Origin: an uncultured Prevotellaceae bacterium
Lineage (GTDB): Bacteria > Bacteroidota > Bacteroidia > Bacteroidales > Bacteroidaceae
Reading direction: 5' to 3'
Length of the DNA stretch: 37,104 nucleotides
Assembly: GCA_947174565.1 (NCBI GenBank)
Contig: CAMWJL010000014.1
Location: 1 to 37,104, forward strand
Translations under genes and position numbers: made by a program
Part shown: positions 1 through 8,894 of the stretch, in pieces
Numbering within the stretch: the stretch's first letter is position 1
Layout: each line of letters opens with the position of its first letter
The notes under the pieces: generated by a model
Told to the model about the DNA's origin: nothing
Database searches by the model: none
What the model saw: only the letters and a program-made list of their open reading frames with translations

Positions 1-136
1 CGTCATAGTGGTTCAAGCTATGGCGAACGGGAGAAACCTCACTATAGTTGATGACGCTTATCAGTTCATGGGGGTCGGACTGCCCCACCCAAGAACTGTA
101 ATCTGACGGCTTGTTTATTTTCAGAATCTTGCTCAT
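1..136 (-). CDS. AraC-family transcriptional regulator, N-terminal fragment
   Basis: Reading the minus strand from an ATG at 136 gives 45 uninterrupted codons that run off the left edge. The peptide starts MSKILKINKPSDYSSWVG and continues with a segment like HELISVINYSEVSPVRHSLN. This resembles the N-terminal sensing region of the AraC-family regulators common in Bacteroidales, where the pattern 'HPLVSVIDYSE..P.RHSLN.YG' recurs. The helix-turn-helix part would lie outside the window. The gene is divergent from the flavodoxin gene at 318, and a -7 box (TAAATTTGC on the minus strand, 174-166) precedes it. The regulator may therefore control the flavodoxin/amidohydrolase pair. Family assignment rests on recalled pattern similarity over only 45 residues. 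Confidence 0.68.
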   Translation of the reverse strand, partial: MSKILKINKPSDYSSWVGQSDPHELISVINYSEVSPVRHSLNHYD

Positions 137-165
137 ATTCACCGATAGAGGATTGATTTACGATT

Positions 166-174
166 GCAAATTTA
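166..174 (-). promoter_or_regulatory. -7 box for the AraC-type regulator
   Basis: On the minus strand this reads TAAATTTGC, a full match to the Bacteroidetes -7 consensus TAnnTTTGC. It lies 30 bp upstream of the ATG at 136. I see no TTTG at the expected -33 distance, so only the -7 element is supported. A weaker forward element (GATATTTGC, 238-246) could serve the flavodoxin gene. Confidence 0.5.
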
Positions 175-317
175 CTAATTCCACGCTAAAAGAGGTCGTC
201 CGGGAGGCACAATCGTAGAAATTGGTACACTCTCAGTGATATTTGCCGTGCCCATTTCTGATTATTGAGATAACTTTGCAACACGATTTTTATAACAACT
301 CCTATTTCCCAAACAGT

Positions 318-1043
318 ATGAAAAGACAGCTATTTTTAATGCTAACGATCCTGTTGACCGCAGTTTCAACAAACGCTAAGACCCTCGTAGTGTATTACAG
401 TTATACCAACAACATCCATCAAGTCGTTTCTGCCCTGACAAGCCAGATTGATGCGGATGTGATACGGATAGAACCTGCTGAGAAGGGGCTGAACTATGCC
501 GCGAACAACTACGCAATCGGCAGTGCCCAAATCTCGGCAATACGCAAGAATCCTAATGACGCATCGTCCTATCCTACAATTGACCCCGTAGAGGTAAACC
601 TCGCAGATTATGACTGCATCATCATCGGTGCTCCCCTGTGGTGGAGCAACATGGCAGCCCCCTTGCAGACATTCCTGTTCCGCAACGGAGCGGCAATGGC
701 TGGCAAACACATCGGGCTTATTGTTTCCAGTGCAAGCAGCGGCATTAGCGGAGTGGAAAGCGATGCAAGACGGCTTATCCCGAATGGCGACTTCTTCCCA
801 TCTTCTCTTTGGATTCGCAGCTCGCAGACAGCGAACAGTGCAACGCTCATCCGTCAATGGCTGAAAGAGATTGACTATGAAACGACGGGGAACATAGAAG
901 GTGTCAAAACCGACAAACGACTGACAACCAACGCCATTTATTCCATTTCAGGCAGTCTAATCGGCAGCAGAATGTCCTCCACAGACAAACTGAACAAAGG
1001 CATTTATATCATCAACGGGACAAAGACCTACAAGAGCAACTAA
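318..1043 (+). CDS. Exported flavodoxin with C-terminal T9SS-like tail
   Basis: The protein has 241 residues when started at ATG 318, which is preferred over an upstream in-frame ATG at 243. From 318 the protein opens with a classic signal peptide (MKRQLFLMLTILLTAVSTNA, residues 1-20), and flavodoxin strand 1 follows at once. The FMN phosphate loop is YSYTNN (27-32) and the second flavin-contacting segment is IIIGAPLWWSN (101-111). It resembles the Flavodoxin_4-type proteins of Bacteroidetes, presumed electron carriers. Residues about 205-241 (AIYSISGSLIG...KLNKGIYIINGTK) look like a short type IX secretion sorting tail, unusual on a flavoprotein. The amidohydrolase gene follows after 22 bp, so the two are probably co-transcribed. 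The flavodoxin fold is secure; export and the tail's function are inferred. Confidence 0.85.
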   Translation: MKRQLFLMLTILLTAVSTNAKTLVVYYSYTNNIHQVVSALTSQIDADVIRIEPAEKGLNYAANNYAIGSAQISAIRKNPNDASSYPTIDPVEVNLADYDCIIIGAPLWWSNMAAPLQTFLFRNGAAMAGKHIGLIVSSASSGISGVESDARRLIPNGDFFPSSLWIRSSQTANSATLIRQWLKEIDYETTGNIEGVKTDKRLTTNAIYSISGSLIGSRMSSTDKLNKGIYIINGTKTYKSN

Positions 1044-1065
1044 ACCATAGCCCCACGAATGGAAT

Positions 1066-2457
1066 ATGAGAAGAATACACCTATTCCTAACAATCATCAT
1101 CTCTGTACTTACGATGAATGCACAAAAGAACATCCCTGTAATAGATGTCCATTCCCATATCGTCACGGAGGATTATATTGAGTATCTTGGCAGTCACGAC
1201 GCTCTTATGGAAGACGGATATCCGTTGCCGTCATGGGACGAGAAGTCACACATCGCTTTCATGGACAAGGCTGGAATAGCCCGTAGTGTCCTCACCCTGT
1301 CTTCTCCCCAACCATGGTTTGGCGACGTGAAGGAGAGCAGCAGAATCATTCGGTCGGTCAATGAAAAGATGGCGGACGTTAAACGCAGAAATCCCGACAG
1401 GTTTTGGTGGTGCGCCGCCTTGCCCCAACCCGATGTGGAGGCTTCAATAGAAGAGGCTATATACGCGCTCGACTCTCTTGATGCCGACGGTATAAAGTTG
1501 GCAACAAGTGTAGAGGGAAAGTATCTCGGAGACCCCACCTTCGACCTTCTCATGCAAGTGCTTGATGAACGAAAAGCCGTCGTTATCCTGCATCCCGTCA
1601 AGCCGTCGCCAATCAATGAAAGCGTATTTACAGGAGGACCTATATTTATATATGAATATCCGGCAGAAACGACACGGGCTGTGCTCAACATGGTCGCCCA
1701 CAATGTCATGACACGCTATCCGAACATAAAAGTGGTCGTCCCCCATGCAGGTTCTTTCATGCCCTACGCCGTTCCACGCCTCAAAGGCGGCTATCCGCTT
1801 CTGCTTCAACAGAAACTGACCAATCAGATTGACATCGACGGCAACCTCTCCAAACTTTACTATGACCTCGCAGGCGGTCCTTCGCTACAAGCCATCAAGA
1901 TGTTACTCACCATCACCACTCCCGACCATCTGCTCTACGGCTCGGACTATCCTTTTGTGCCGACACCCGTTCTTGAAACCATAATCGGTAGAATAAAAAA
2001 CGAACTATCCGCAGATGCTGAAATTGGCAAAGATGTAGAGAACATATTCAGCACGAATGCACTAAAATTGTTCTCCAAACAACCCAAAGAACATCAACAA
2101 GAATCCATGTGTGAGAAACTACCGATGCAGGAGGACGGCATTGTCCGCCTGTCCAAAATAAAGGTGCATCCCGAATATCTTGACGAATACATGAAGTTCG
2201 CTGTAGAGGTCGGAACTATCTCATTACAGACAGAACCAGGAGTATTGACAATGTATGCCGTGGCCGACAAAGAGAATCCATGTCATATCACCATACTGGA
2301 AACCTATGCCAATCAAGAATCCTACAAGAAGCACATTGCATCAGAGCATTTCCAAAAATACAAGCAAGGGACACTGCACATGGTTGACTCCCTCTCTCTC
2401 GACGATGTACTTCCGCTTAATCCTAATAATACAATAATCAATCATATACAAAAGTGA
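1066..2457 (+). CDS. Exported amidohydrolase (ACMSD-like) fused to an ABM-type domain
   Basis: The protein has 463 residues and a signal peptide ending near LTMNAQ (1-20). Residues about 23-340 match the amidohydrolase_2 fold, which covers decarboxylases and hydrolases of the aminocarboxymuconate-semialdehyde decarboxylase type. Candidate metal or catalytic ligands are the HSH motif at H29/H31, H176 in LHPVKP, H227 in VVPHAG and D294 in LYGSDYPF. After a linker, residues about 350-450 resemble an antibiotic-biosynthesis-monooxygenase (ABM/YgiN-like) ferredoxin-fold domain, with SKIKVHPEYLDEYMKF, EPGVLTMYAV and a HIASEHFQKYK segment. The substrate cannot be told. The flavodoxin directly upstream suggests a redox-linked detoxification or catabolic role in the periplasm, but that is inference. 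The fusion is continuous, with no internal stop. Confidence 0.8.
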   Translation: MRRIHLFLTIIISVLTMNAQKNIPVIDVHSHIVTEDYIEYLGSHDALMEDGYPLPSWDEKSHIAFMDKAGIARSVLTLSSPQPWFGDVKESSRIIRSVNEKMADVKRRNPDRFWWCAALPQPDVEASIEEAIYALDSLDADGIKLATSVEGKYLGDPTFDLLMQVLDERKAVVILHPVKPSPINESVFTGGPIFIYEYPAETTRAVLNMVAHNVMTRYPNIKVVVPHAGSFMPYAVPRLKGGYPLLLQQKLTNQIDIDGNLSKLYYDLAGGPSLQAIKMLLTITTPDHLLYGSDYPFVPTPVLETIIGRIKNELSADAEIGKDVENIFSTNALKLFSKQPKEHQQESMCEKLPMQEDGIVRLSKIKVHPEYLDEYMKFAVEVGTISLQTEPGVLTMYAVADKENPCHITILETYANQESYKKHIASEHFQKYKQGTLHMVDSLSLDDVLPLNPNNTIINHIQK

Positions 2458-2479
2458 CTAATACTTTAATTCATTACGC

Positions 2480-4954
2480 ATGAGAAAAACTGCTTATTTT
2501 TGTATGGTCGTCACATCCATCGGATTGTGGATGGGATGTGCCCACAACACCGAAAAGGTAGCCGTAACATTGAATGTCGCCGAAAAAGGAGCACCTGTAT
2601 CACCTTCCATGTACGGTGTGTTTTTTGAAGAGATTAACCATGCTGGTGACGGCGGACTTTATGCAGAACTGGTACAAAACAGAAGTTTTGAGGAGAAAGA
2701 GATGCCAGAAGGATATTCTGTGGAACACGGACATCTGAAACCCGCCCCTGTAAAGCACCACCAAAGCGGACAAGTGAATAACGGGGCCAGTTTTCTTTGG
2801 AACAACGACCCTGTCCGTGCATGGAGCTTGCTTCCTGAAGATGAGACTATTGCCCAAATGTGCCTAACCAAGGAACGTCCCATGTTTGAGACTGCACCCA
2901 ACAACCTGGAAGTAACGATACGAAAAGCTGATGAACCCGTACAGCTGATAAACGAAGGGTATTGGGGCATGAATATAGAACAAGGCAAAAAATACACATT
3001 GCGCACCATTATCCGCAAGGCATCAGACTATACAGGAACCATTACCGCCAAACTACTGAGCACGGACGGGACGGTGATAGGACAGACAAGCATAGATATG
3101 GCTACGGACGGTACATGGAACGACCGCACAACTGTCATCAAGCCTACGGCGTCTGACCCCAAGGCTCGTCTGGCATTGGAGTTCGATGCCACAGGAAAGA
3201 TATGGCTGGACTATGTGTCGCTATTCCCACCTACATTCAACAATAGGGAAAACGGCATGCGTCCCGATGTGGCACAGTGTCTGGCTGAATTGAAACCTGC
3301 TTTCTTCCGCTGGCCGGGCGGCTGTGTGGTGGAGGGTATATCATTGGCAAACCGCTTTGAATGGAAAAAGACATTGGGAGACCCTGCTGCACGCCCAGGC
3401 GAATACAGCACCTGGGGATACCGCTACTCTTATGGTATGGGCTACCATGAAACGTTACAATACTGCGAAGACATCGGTGCTAAAATGATGTTTGTCTGTA
3501 ACGTAGGATTAGCATGCCAGTTGCGTATGGGTGATGCCAGTGCTGATAGTGAAATTCCATTTTATCTGGATGACTGCATGGACGCTATCGAATATGCCAT
3601 CGGAGGTACGGATACGGAATGGGGTGCATTGCGTGCAAAGAACGGACATGCCGAGCCATTTCCCCTGCAATATGTGGAAATCGGCAACGAGAATTGGGGC
3701 GCAGAGTACGACCGCCGCTTTGACATTTTCTACAAGGCTATCAAAGAAAAATATCCCCAACTGACGCTTATCTATGACGATATGAGCGGATTGCGTGAAG
3801 AGAACCGTGGAATTGAGAAAACCGACATGATAGACCCACACTGGTATGTAACTCCAGATTTCTTCTATCGCAACACCACAATGTTCGACACCAAGCAACG
3901 GGGCAAATGGAATGTCTATGTAGGTGAATATGCCTGCAACCAGGGCGTAGGAGGCGGCAATATGAATGCAGCACTATCCGAAGCAGCCTTCATTTCGGGC
4001 ATGGAGCGCAATGGCGATTTGGTGACCATGACCTCTTATGCTCCCCTTTTTGAGAATGTCCACAACCGAGAATGGTCCACCAATCTCATTTGGATTGACA
4101 CAGACAAAGTGATGGGGCGCACGTCCTACTATGTACAAAAAATGTATTCCGAGAATCGCCCAACCTACAACATTGCTTCCAGTGTTTCTACACTCAGCCA
4201 CGATAGTTTAGAATATAACCATGGTAGCATCGGACTGGGGGTATGGGACACAGAAGCGGATTACAAAGACATCCGAATCACGGAGAACGGAAAAACTTCG
4301 ACCTTACCCGACATACAAAAAGCGACCGAAGTGTTGTCGAAACTCTATGAAAACACGTATGGGAACAACTATACAATGGAACTGAAGGCACGCAAGAATC
4401 GGGGGAGCGAAGGTTTTCTTATCTACTTCGGTATGAGCAAAGACGGCAAACTGGGCTATCGTTTCAATATCGGAGGATGGGGCAACCACACAACAGCCCT
4501 GCAACAGCTTTCTGCCCAAGGAGACCAAGTTATCAGTCGGAATATCTCGCACCACATTGAAACTGGCCGTTGGTATGATATACGAATCGAAATCACCCCT
4601 CATAAAGCCAAGTTATATGTGGACAACCAACTTGTTTTGTCTAACGAGCTACAGCCCTTACCTCAGAAGTTCCTCGCATCGGGATATGACGAGAATACAG
4701 GTGAAGTTATCATCAAATTTGTCAATTCAGCCAATACAGACCAGGTTATAGACTTTACTCTTGACGGTGTGACTCACGTCGCATCCGACGGACAAGCCAT
4801 CATCCTACAGGCCGATGATTTGAATGACGAAAACTCGATGGACAATCCGCAAAAGATTGTCCCCGTTGAAAAGGATTTCAATCGCTTTGGCAAAACGTTT
4901 TCCTACAAATTCCCTAAATACTCTTTCACGATTCTACGTCTGAAAGCGAAATAA
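2480..4954 (+). CDS. Alpha-L-arabinofuranosidase, GH51, lipoprotein
   Basis: The protein has 824 residues and begins with a lipoprotein signal ending GLWMGC (lipobox Cys20), so it is probably surface- or periplasm-anchored. An opening strand with SMYGVFFEEINHAGDGGLYAE is the standard GH51 start. A CBM4_9-like beta-sandwich follows at about 100-250. The TIM barrel then carries the acid/base Glu404 in EIGNENWG and the nucleophile Glu483 in VGEYACN. Between the barrel and the final beta-domain (about residues 570-720) lies a concanavalin/LamG-like insert (IGLGVWDTEADYKDI, GFLIYFGMSKDGK, GRWYDIRIE). The enzyme releases terminal arabinofuranose from arabinan or arabinoxylan. The gene starts 22 bp after the amidohydrolase and ends just before a strong hairpin at 4972. 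Confidence 0.93.
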   Translation: MRKTAYFCMVVTSIGLWMGCAHNTEKVAVTLNVAEKGAPVSPSMYGVFFEEINHAGDGGLYAELVQNRSFEEKEMPEGYSVEHGHLKPAPVKHHQSGQVNNGASFLWNNDPVRAWSLLPEDETIAQMCLTKERPMFETAPNNLEVTIRKADEPVQLINEGYWGMNIEQGKKYTLRTIIRKASDYTGTITAKLLSTDGTVIGQTSIDMATDGTWNDRTTVIKPTASDPKARLALEFDATGKIWLDYVSLFPPTFNNRENGMRPDVAQCLAELKPAFFRWPGGCVVEGISLANRFEWKKTLGDPAARPGEYSTWGYRYSYGMGYHETLQYCEDIGAKMMFVCNVGLACQLRMGDASADSEIPFYLDDCMDAIEYAIGGTDTEWGALRAKNGHAEPFPLQYVEIGNENWGAEYDRRFDIFYKAIKEKYPQLTLIYDDMSGLREENRGIEKTDMIDPHWYVTPDFFYRNTTMFDTKQRGKWNVYVGEYACNQGVGGGNMNAALSEAAFISGMERNGDLVTMTSYAPLFENVHNREWSTNLIWIDTDKVMGRTSYYVQKMYSENRPTYNIASSVSTLSHDSLEYNHGSIGLGVWDTEADYKDIRITENGKTSTLPDIQKATEVLSKLYENTYGNNYTMELKARKNRGSEGFLIYFGMSKDGKLGYRFNIGGWGNHTTALQQLSAQGDQVISRNISHHIETGRWYDIRIEITPHKAKLYVDNQLVLSNELQPLPQKFLASGYDENTGEVIIKFVNSANTDQVIDFTLDGVTHVASDGQAIILQADDLNDENSMDNPQKIVPVEKDFNRFGKTFSYKFPKYSFTILRLKAK

Positions 4955-4971
4955 CCATAAATCAAAAAACA

Positions 4972-4999
4972 GAGGCTGTGCCGAAATTGGCACAGCCTC
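4972..4999 (+). terminator. Hairpin after GH51 gene
   Basis: A perfect 11-bp stem (GAGGCTGTGCC at 4972-4982, GGCACAGCCTC at 4989-4999) encloses a GAAATT loop. It sits 17 bp after the GH51 stop and 31 bp before the next ATG. No real T-run follows, which is common for Bacteroidetes terminators. It probably separates the GH51 transcript from the next gene. Confidence 0.7.
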
Positions 5000-5030
5000 A
5001 TACTAACTCACAATATATATATAATATATA

Positions 5031-6266
5031 ATGAATACAAAAAGATTCCCCTTACTCCTTTTTATTCTCATCCAAAGCTTCTGTGGGATAAAAGCCGCAT
5101 CTTCTCAGAAAGACTATAGCCATGTGAGAGGTGTATGCCATATCGGATGGATGAATGATGAAACAACCGTTCGGAAAGAACTGGGATATGCCAAGCGTCT
5201 GAATCTGAACAACACCCGCATTTGGTTGCCTCTGGATCAATATAAAAAAGCACCTGATTCTTTTGTAAAGAAACTGAAGAGTTATGTGCGGATTGCTCAC
5301 GAAATGGGCTTTGGAGTGATGCCAATCTTATGGAACGGCAATGGACTGAATCCTGCCATTTTGGAAGAGGACTACCACGAGGAGGCTGATAAATACGTGA
5401 CCCATATTGTAAACGCATTGAAAGATGAACCAGGTCTGTTCATTTGGGACATCATGAACGAACCGACATGTAACGACTACCACAATCAGGCACCGAATGA
5501 AGAGGAAAGGATTACGCGACGAAAAAAGATATTCGATTTCGTAAGAAGGAACTGCAAGCTGGTACGTCAACTCGCCCCCAAAAATGCCATCACCGTGGGC
5601 ACTACCCTGTCGATGAATTTGGAAGAGGCTTCCGCCGACCTGGTTGACGTGCTGTCGTTCCACGATTATTCAACCACAACGGCAGGAATGGAACGCAGCT
5701 ATGAAATTGCCGAAAAAGTAGCGGAAAAATACAAAAAGCCTATGCTAAACAGCGAAACGGGATGTATGGGGCGCGCCAATCCGTATGACCTGGCAATACA
5801 GACCTGTGAAAAACACGGAGCAGGCTGGTATCTGTTTGAATTGATGATTAGCGGTTACTGGAGCGACATCCACGGAATTTTCTATCCTGACGGTACGATA
5901 CGCGACCCCTCAATCGTAGCAGCCATCATGGGATGCTTCCGCAACCGCGATGCAAACACGATGATAAAGGAACGCCCCAACAAAGAAGGATATGCCCAAT
6001 GGGCTGTACGTCAGGTGGAAGAAGCATTGAAAGAAGAAACCACCATGTTTAACCATCGCAGGGCATCGACAGACCGCATCTTGGAAGCAGCTGAATTTTG
6101 TGCCAATCTGCTCGAATCATCACAAATGATACCCATGCACGACCTTCCTACCGCACAAATCGCGGCATGGAGAAAACAGCCTACGAACGAAAGAGACGAA
6201 CAGGCTATACGCCGATTTGCCTATGACTTGGCACAGAAACTGAAATCATACTGTCAACTTTTTTAA
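5031..6266 (+). CDS. Exported clan GH-A glycoside hydrolase (GH5/endo-glycanase-like)
   Basis: The protein has 411 residues with a signal peptide (MNTKRFPLLLFILIQSFCGIKA). A TIM-barrel pattern follows: TRIWLPLDQY on an early strand, GVMPILWNGNG, then the acid/base motif WDIMNEPTCND with Glu144, and the nucleophile in MLNSETGCMG with Glu242. The paired glutamates on strands 4 and 7 define clan GH-A. The closest general resemblance is to GH5-like cellulase/xylanase/mannanase proteins; I cannot fix the family or substrate. The last 90 residues (VRQVEEALKEETTMF...) form a helical tail beyond the barrel. Its position next to GH51 suggests hemicellulose side-chain or backbone hydrolysis. Confidence 0.75.
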   Translation: MNTKRFPLLLFILIQSFCGIKAASSQKDYSHVRGVCHIGWMNDETTVRKELGYAKRLNLNNTRIWLPLDQYKKAPDSFVKKLKSYVRIAHEMGFGVMPILWNGNGLNPAILEEDYHEEADKYVTHIVNALKDEPGLFIWDIMNEPTCNDYHNQAPNEEERITRRKKIFDFVRRNCKLVRQLAPKNAITVGTTLSMNLEEASADLVDVLSFHDYSTTTAGMERSYEIAEKVAEKYKKPMLNSETGCMGRANPYDLAIQTCEKHGAGWYLFELMISGYWSDIHGIFYPDGTIRDPSIVAAIMGCFRNRDANTMIKERPNKEGYAQWAVRQVEEALKEETTMFNHRRASTDRILEAAEFCANLLESSQMIPMHDLPTAQIAAWRKQPTNERDEQAIRRFAYDLAQKLKSYCQLF

Positions 6267-6394
6267 TCATCAAACATTTATTCATACACTGCTTATACAA
6301 AGCCATATTCCAACAACAATCAAAACATCTGCCCTACTCCGCATTTCCTTCATTGGATGGATAAACAGCATAGGAACAATTAGGACAGTTCCGA

Positions 6395-8842
6395 TTATTC
6401 CAATGTAAGAACCACAGGACCGAGGAGACCAGATGGCAGCAGCGGCGAGTCTGCGGTGAAGAACTTGAAGCAACCTACGGTCTTACGACCTTGCGAGAGA
6501 CGTGGAGTACCGTTGCGCAGCCAGTCGGGGATAGTTTTCATGAAACGTCCTGCAACAGGACTGCCTGGCACATATCCATAGATGAGCGGTTCTGACCACT
6601 CTATGTCATCAGGTTCTTGCTCGTCACCGATCATGCGGTTGGGCCACAGATTGGTCACGTCTATCTCGACACGGTTGTCCCCTTGGTGCAATGCAGATGT
6701 GATGTCAAGCAGAAAAGGGGCTTTCCACATCACGGGGAAGGCTCTGCCATTGACACGCACAGAGGCCATGTTCTTCACGTCGCCAAGATTCAGCACAGCA
6801 CGCCGCCCGTTCAGTTGGCTCTTCTTCAACTTGATTGTCCGTGTGTAAGTAGCTGTACCTGAGAAAAACCGAAGCTCAGGCATGACCGATGTTGTCCAGT
6901 CGAAAAGCGTGTCAACAGCAATGGTACACGGACCGTCTGATGATATCGGTACGGAAATGTGCCAACCATCGGTAAGCGGTATGGCAACGGAAGGTGTGTC
7001 ACTGCATTGTGCGAGCAAAGCGGCTTCGATGCTAACACCCTGTTCCGTATCCTGTTGACTATTGCTTATGATGAGAAAACGAGAGCCGTTGGGTTCTATG
7101 ACCAACTCTGTGCTGTCCTTCAGTGGCAGCGTGTTCATCGTGACAGAATACGGATTCCACAGTTCTACCGCCCTATTGCCTGCCAATGCAGCAAGATGGA
7201 GCGTGTCGGTCACAGTGACGTTTGTCGGGTTGCATACGAAAATGATGTCGTTGTCACCGTCAATACGATGGTAAGTCATGAAACGGTTGCTTATCTTCTG
7301 TTGGTCTTTAGCAGGCACACCACGTTGCAACAGCGACTGACAGCGCGCCATGTAGCCAAACAGCGCACGTGCGCCACCAGCCTTCCACCATGTCTGCGTG
7401 GGCACAAATTGCGTACCCCAAATGCCGAACGACATCCCAGGCTCTACCCCCATCCACGGATTGACAGCCCCAGCATGCAGCATCATGCGGTTCACACCCG
7501 TGCAGTACGCTCGGTCACATATCGGTTTGAGCGACTGCGGGTCGTCCTTCCACGCATGCAGCGGATAGCACGTGAAAGCCTCAGCCACCAGCATGCTGCG
7601 CTGCGTGTTGCGTATGGCCTTCTCGTGGTTGCCCATGTCTTTCCACCCCCACGTCTTCGGCTCCACCCAAAACTCTGTGGCAATGATAGCTTCGGGCGCA
7701 TTCTTCAGTATCTTGTACAGGTCAATCACACGAAACGGTCGCTGATGCCCCGTGCCATAAGGCTCAATCATCAGCTTCAATCCAGGTGTCTGCCCAGCAA
7801 GTTCGGACATATACCCGTAATAATTCTCGGCAAACAACGATGTCACCACGTCGCCCAAGTCCTTCATAAACAGCACACTCCTCTCCTTGCTATCCACCAC
7901 CACTCTGCCCACCATGTGTGGCAGATAAGGCGTGATGTCATATCCCTTGCGCTTCCTGAACTCCTCTGGCAGCACCACGCTCCAGTCCTGTCCGCCAGCC
8001 TCATAGCTGTCTATCTCGATGCGAGTGAACGACCGCCCAGCCAATTCTCCAGCAATGTCGAGCAGCATCTGCGGATACCCACTCCAAAAGTGACGCACAG
8101 CCTCACGGCTCATCTTGTCACACTCCAGCCCCTGCCCCGTCTCTGGTGCCTGCGCTTCGTTCGTTTTCCCGTTGGTGGTGTGACCGAAGCGGAGTATCAC
8201 GGGATGGCTCTTCATTGTCCTATACATGCCCCGTGGAATGTTCAGCATGCCGTCAGCATCCATCCATTGCGTCACGTCTATGATGTCATCCTTGCTTACG
8301 ATAGAATCGTCAGGCATTGCCAACACGGCAATGTCTTCATAATAGTTGTACTTAGCATCCACTTCGGGACGGGGCAACACGATGCCACGCCGTTCGGTGC
8401 CATCAATCCTAACTTCCGAATACACCAGCTTCTGCATCGAATATTCAGGCGTCACATTCCCGTATGCACTCGACGACCACCCAGGGCAGTTGTGTGTGCC
8501 AAAACTCAACCCCAACCTGTCGCACTCCTCCATAGCCCACCGCATCATCGCTTTCCACTTGTCGCTGCCGATGGCGCATGTCGAGTCACCAACGAGGCTC
8601 TGCTGCTTGCCACCTATCTGAAAATTCTGCACGCCAGCCAACCCAGCCGCCTTAAACGCCTCAAGGTCTTTCGTGATTGCCTCCTTCGTCACCAGTCCGT
8701 CCATCCACTGCCAAATGATGATTGAACGGTTTTCGTCCGTCGGATTCATGAACCCATCCTTGTAAGATGTCTGAGCCTTTGCCGACACGCCTACACCGAT
8801 AGCGATGACCGCAGCCCAAAAGTATTGTTTGATGCTATACAT
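6395..8842 (-). CDS. GH106-like alpha-L-rhamnosidase
   Basis: The protein has 815 residues with a signal peptide (MYSIKQYFWAAVIAIGVGVSAKAQ). Recognisable GH106-type signatures are IIIWQWMDGLVTKE near the start, THNCPGWSSSAYGNVTPE near residue 120, RIEIDSYEAGGQDWS near 275, and a C-terminal carbohydrate-binding galactose-binding-like domain (GTATYTRTIKLKK, VRVNGRAFPVMWKAPF, VEIDVTNLWPNRMIGDE). Family members cleave terminal alpha-L-rhamnose from pectic and other plant glycans. At 815 residues it is shorter than the 1000-residue-plus enzymes I recall for the family. It is convergent with the GH-A gene; the 128 bp between them (6267-6394) shows no strong terminator. It lies 52 bp downstream of the HAD gene on the same strand, so co-transcription is likely. 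Confidence 0.8.
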   Translation of the reverse strand: MYSIKQYFWAAVIAIGVGVSAKAQTSYKDGFMNPTDENRSIIIWQWMDGLVTKEAITKDLEAFKAAGLAGVQNFQIGGKQQSLVGDSTCAIGSDKWKAMMRWAMEECDRLGLSFGTHNCPGWSSSAYGNVTPEYSMQKLVYSEVRIDGTERRGIVLPRPEVDAKYNYYEDIAVLAMPDDSIVSKDDIIDVTQWMDADGMLNIPRGMYRTMKSHPVILRFGHTTNGKTNEAQAPETGQGLECDKMSREAVRHFWSGYPQMLLDIAGELAGRSFTRIEIDSYEAGGQDWSVVLPEEFRKRKGYDITPYLPHMVGRVVVDSKERSVLFMKDLGDVVTSLFAENYYGYMSELAGQTPGLKLMIEPYGTGHQRPFRVIDLYKILKNAPEAIIATEFWVEPKTWGWKDMGNHEKAIRNTQRSMLVAEAFTCYPLHAWKDDPQSLKPICDRAYCTGVNRMMLHAGAVNPWMGVEPGMSFGIWGTQFVPTQTWWKAGGARALFGYMARCQSLLQRGVPAKDQQKISNRFMTYHRIDGDNDIIFVCNPTNVTVTDTLHLAALAGNRAVELWNPYSVTMNTLPLKDSTELVIEPNGSRFLIISNSQQDTEQGVSIEAALLAQCSDTPSVAIPLTDGWHISVPISSDGPCTIAVDTLFDWTTSVMPELRFFSGTATYTRTIKLKKSQLNGRRAVLNLGDVKNMASVRVNGRAFPVMWKAPFLLDITSALHQGDNRVEIDVTNLWPNRMIGDEQEPDDIEWSEPLIYGYVPGSPVAGRFMKTIPDWLRNGTPRLSQGRKTVGCFKFFTADSPLLPSGLLGPVVLTLE

Positions 8843-8894
8843 ATATAATAATGTGTCACAACCATATTCCGCATGCAGATGATTCCTACCTGCC

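Noticed and set aside
6959..8725. 588-codon open frame on the plus strand opposite the GH106-like gene
   Set aside because: It is fully antisense to a gene with a signal peptide and clear family motifs. Its translation is rich in His, Arg and Pro with no recognisable domain, as expected of a frame mirrored from GC-biased codons.
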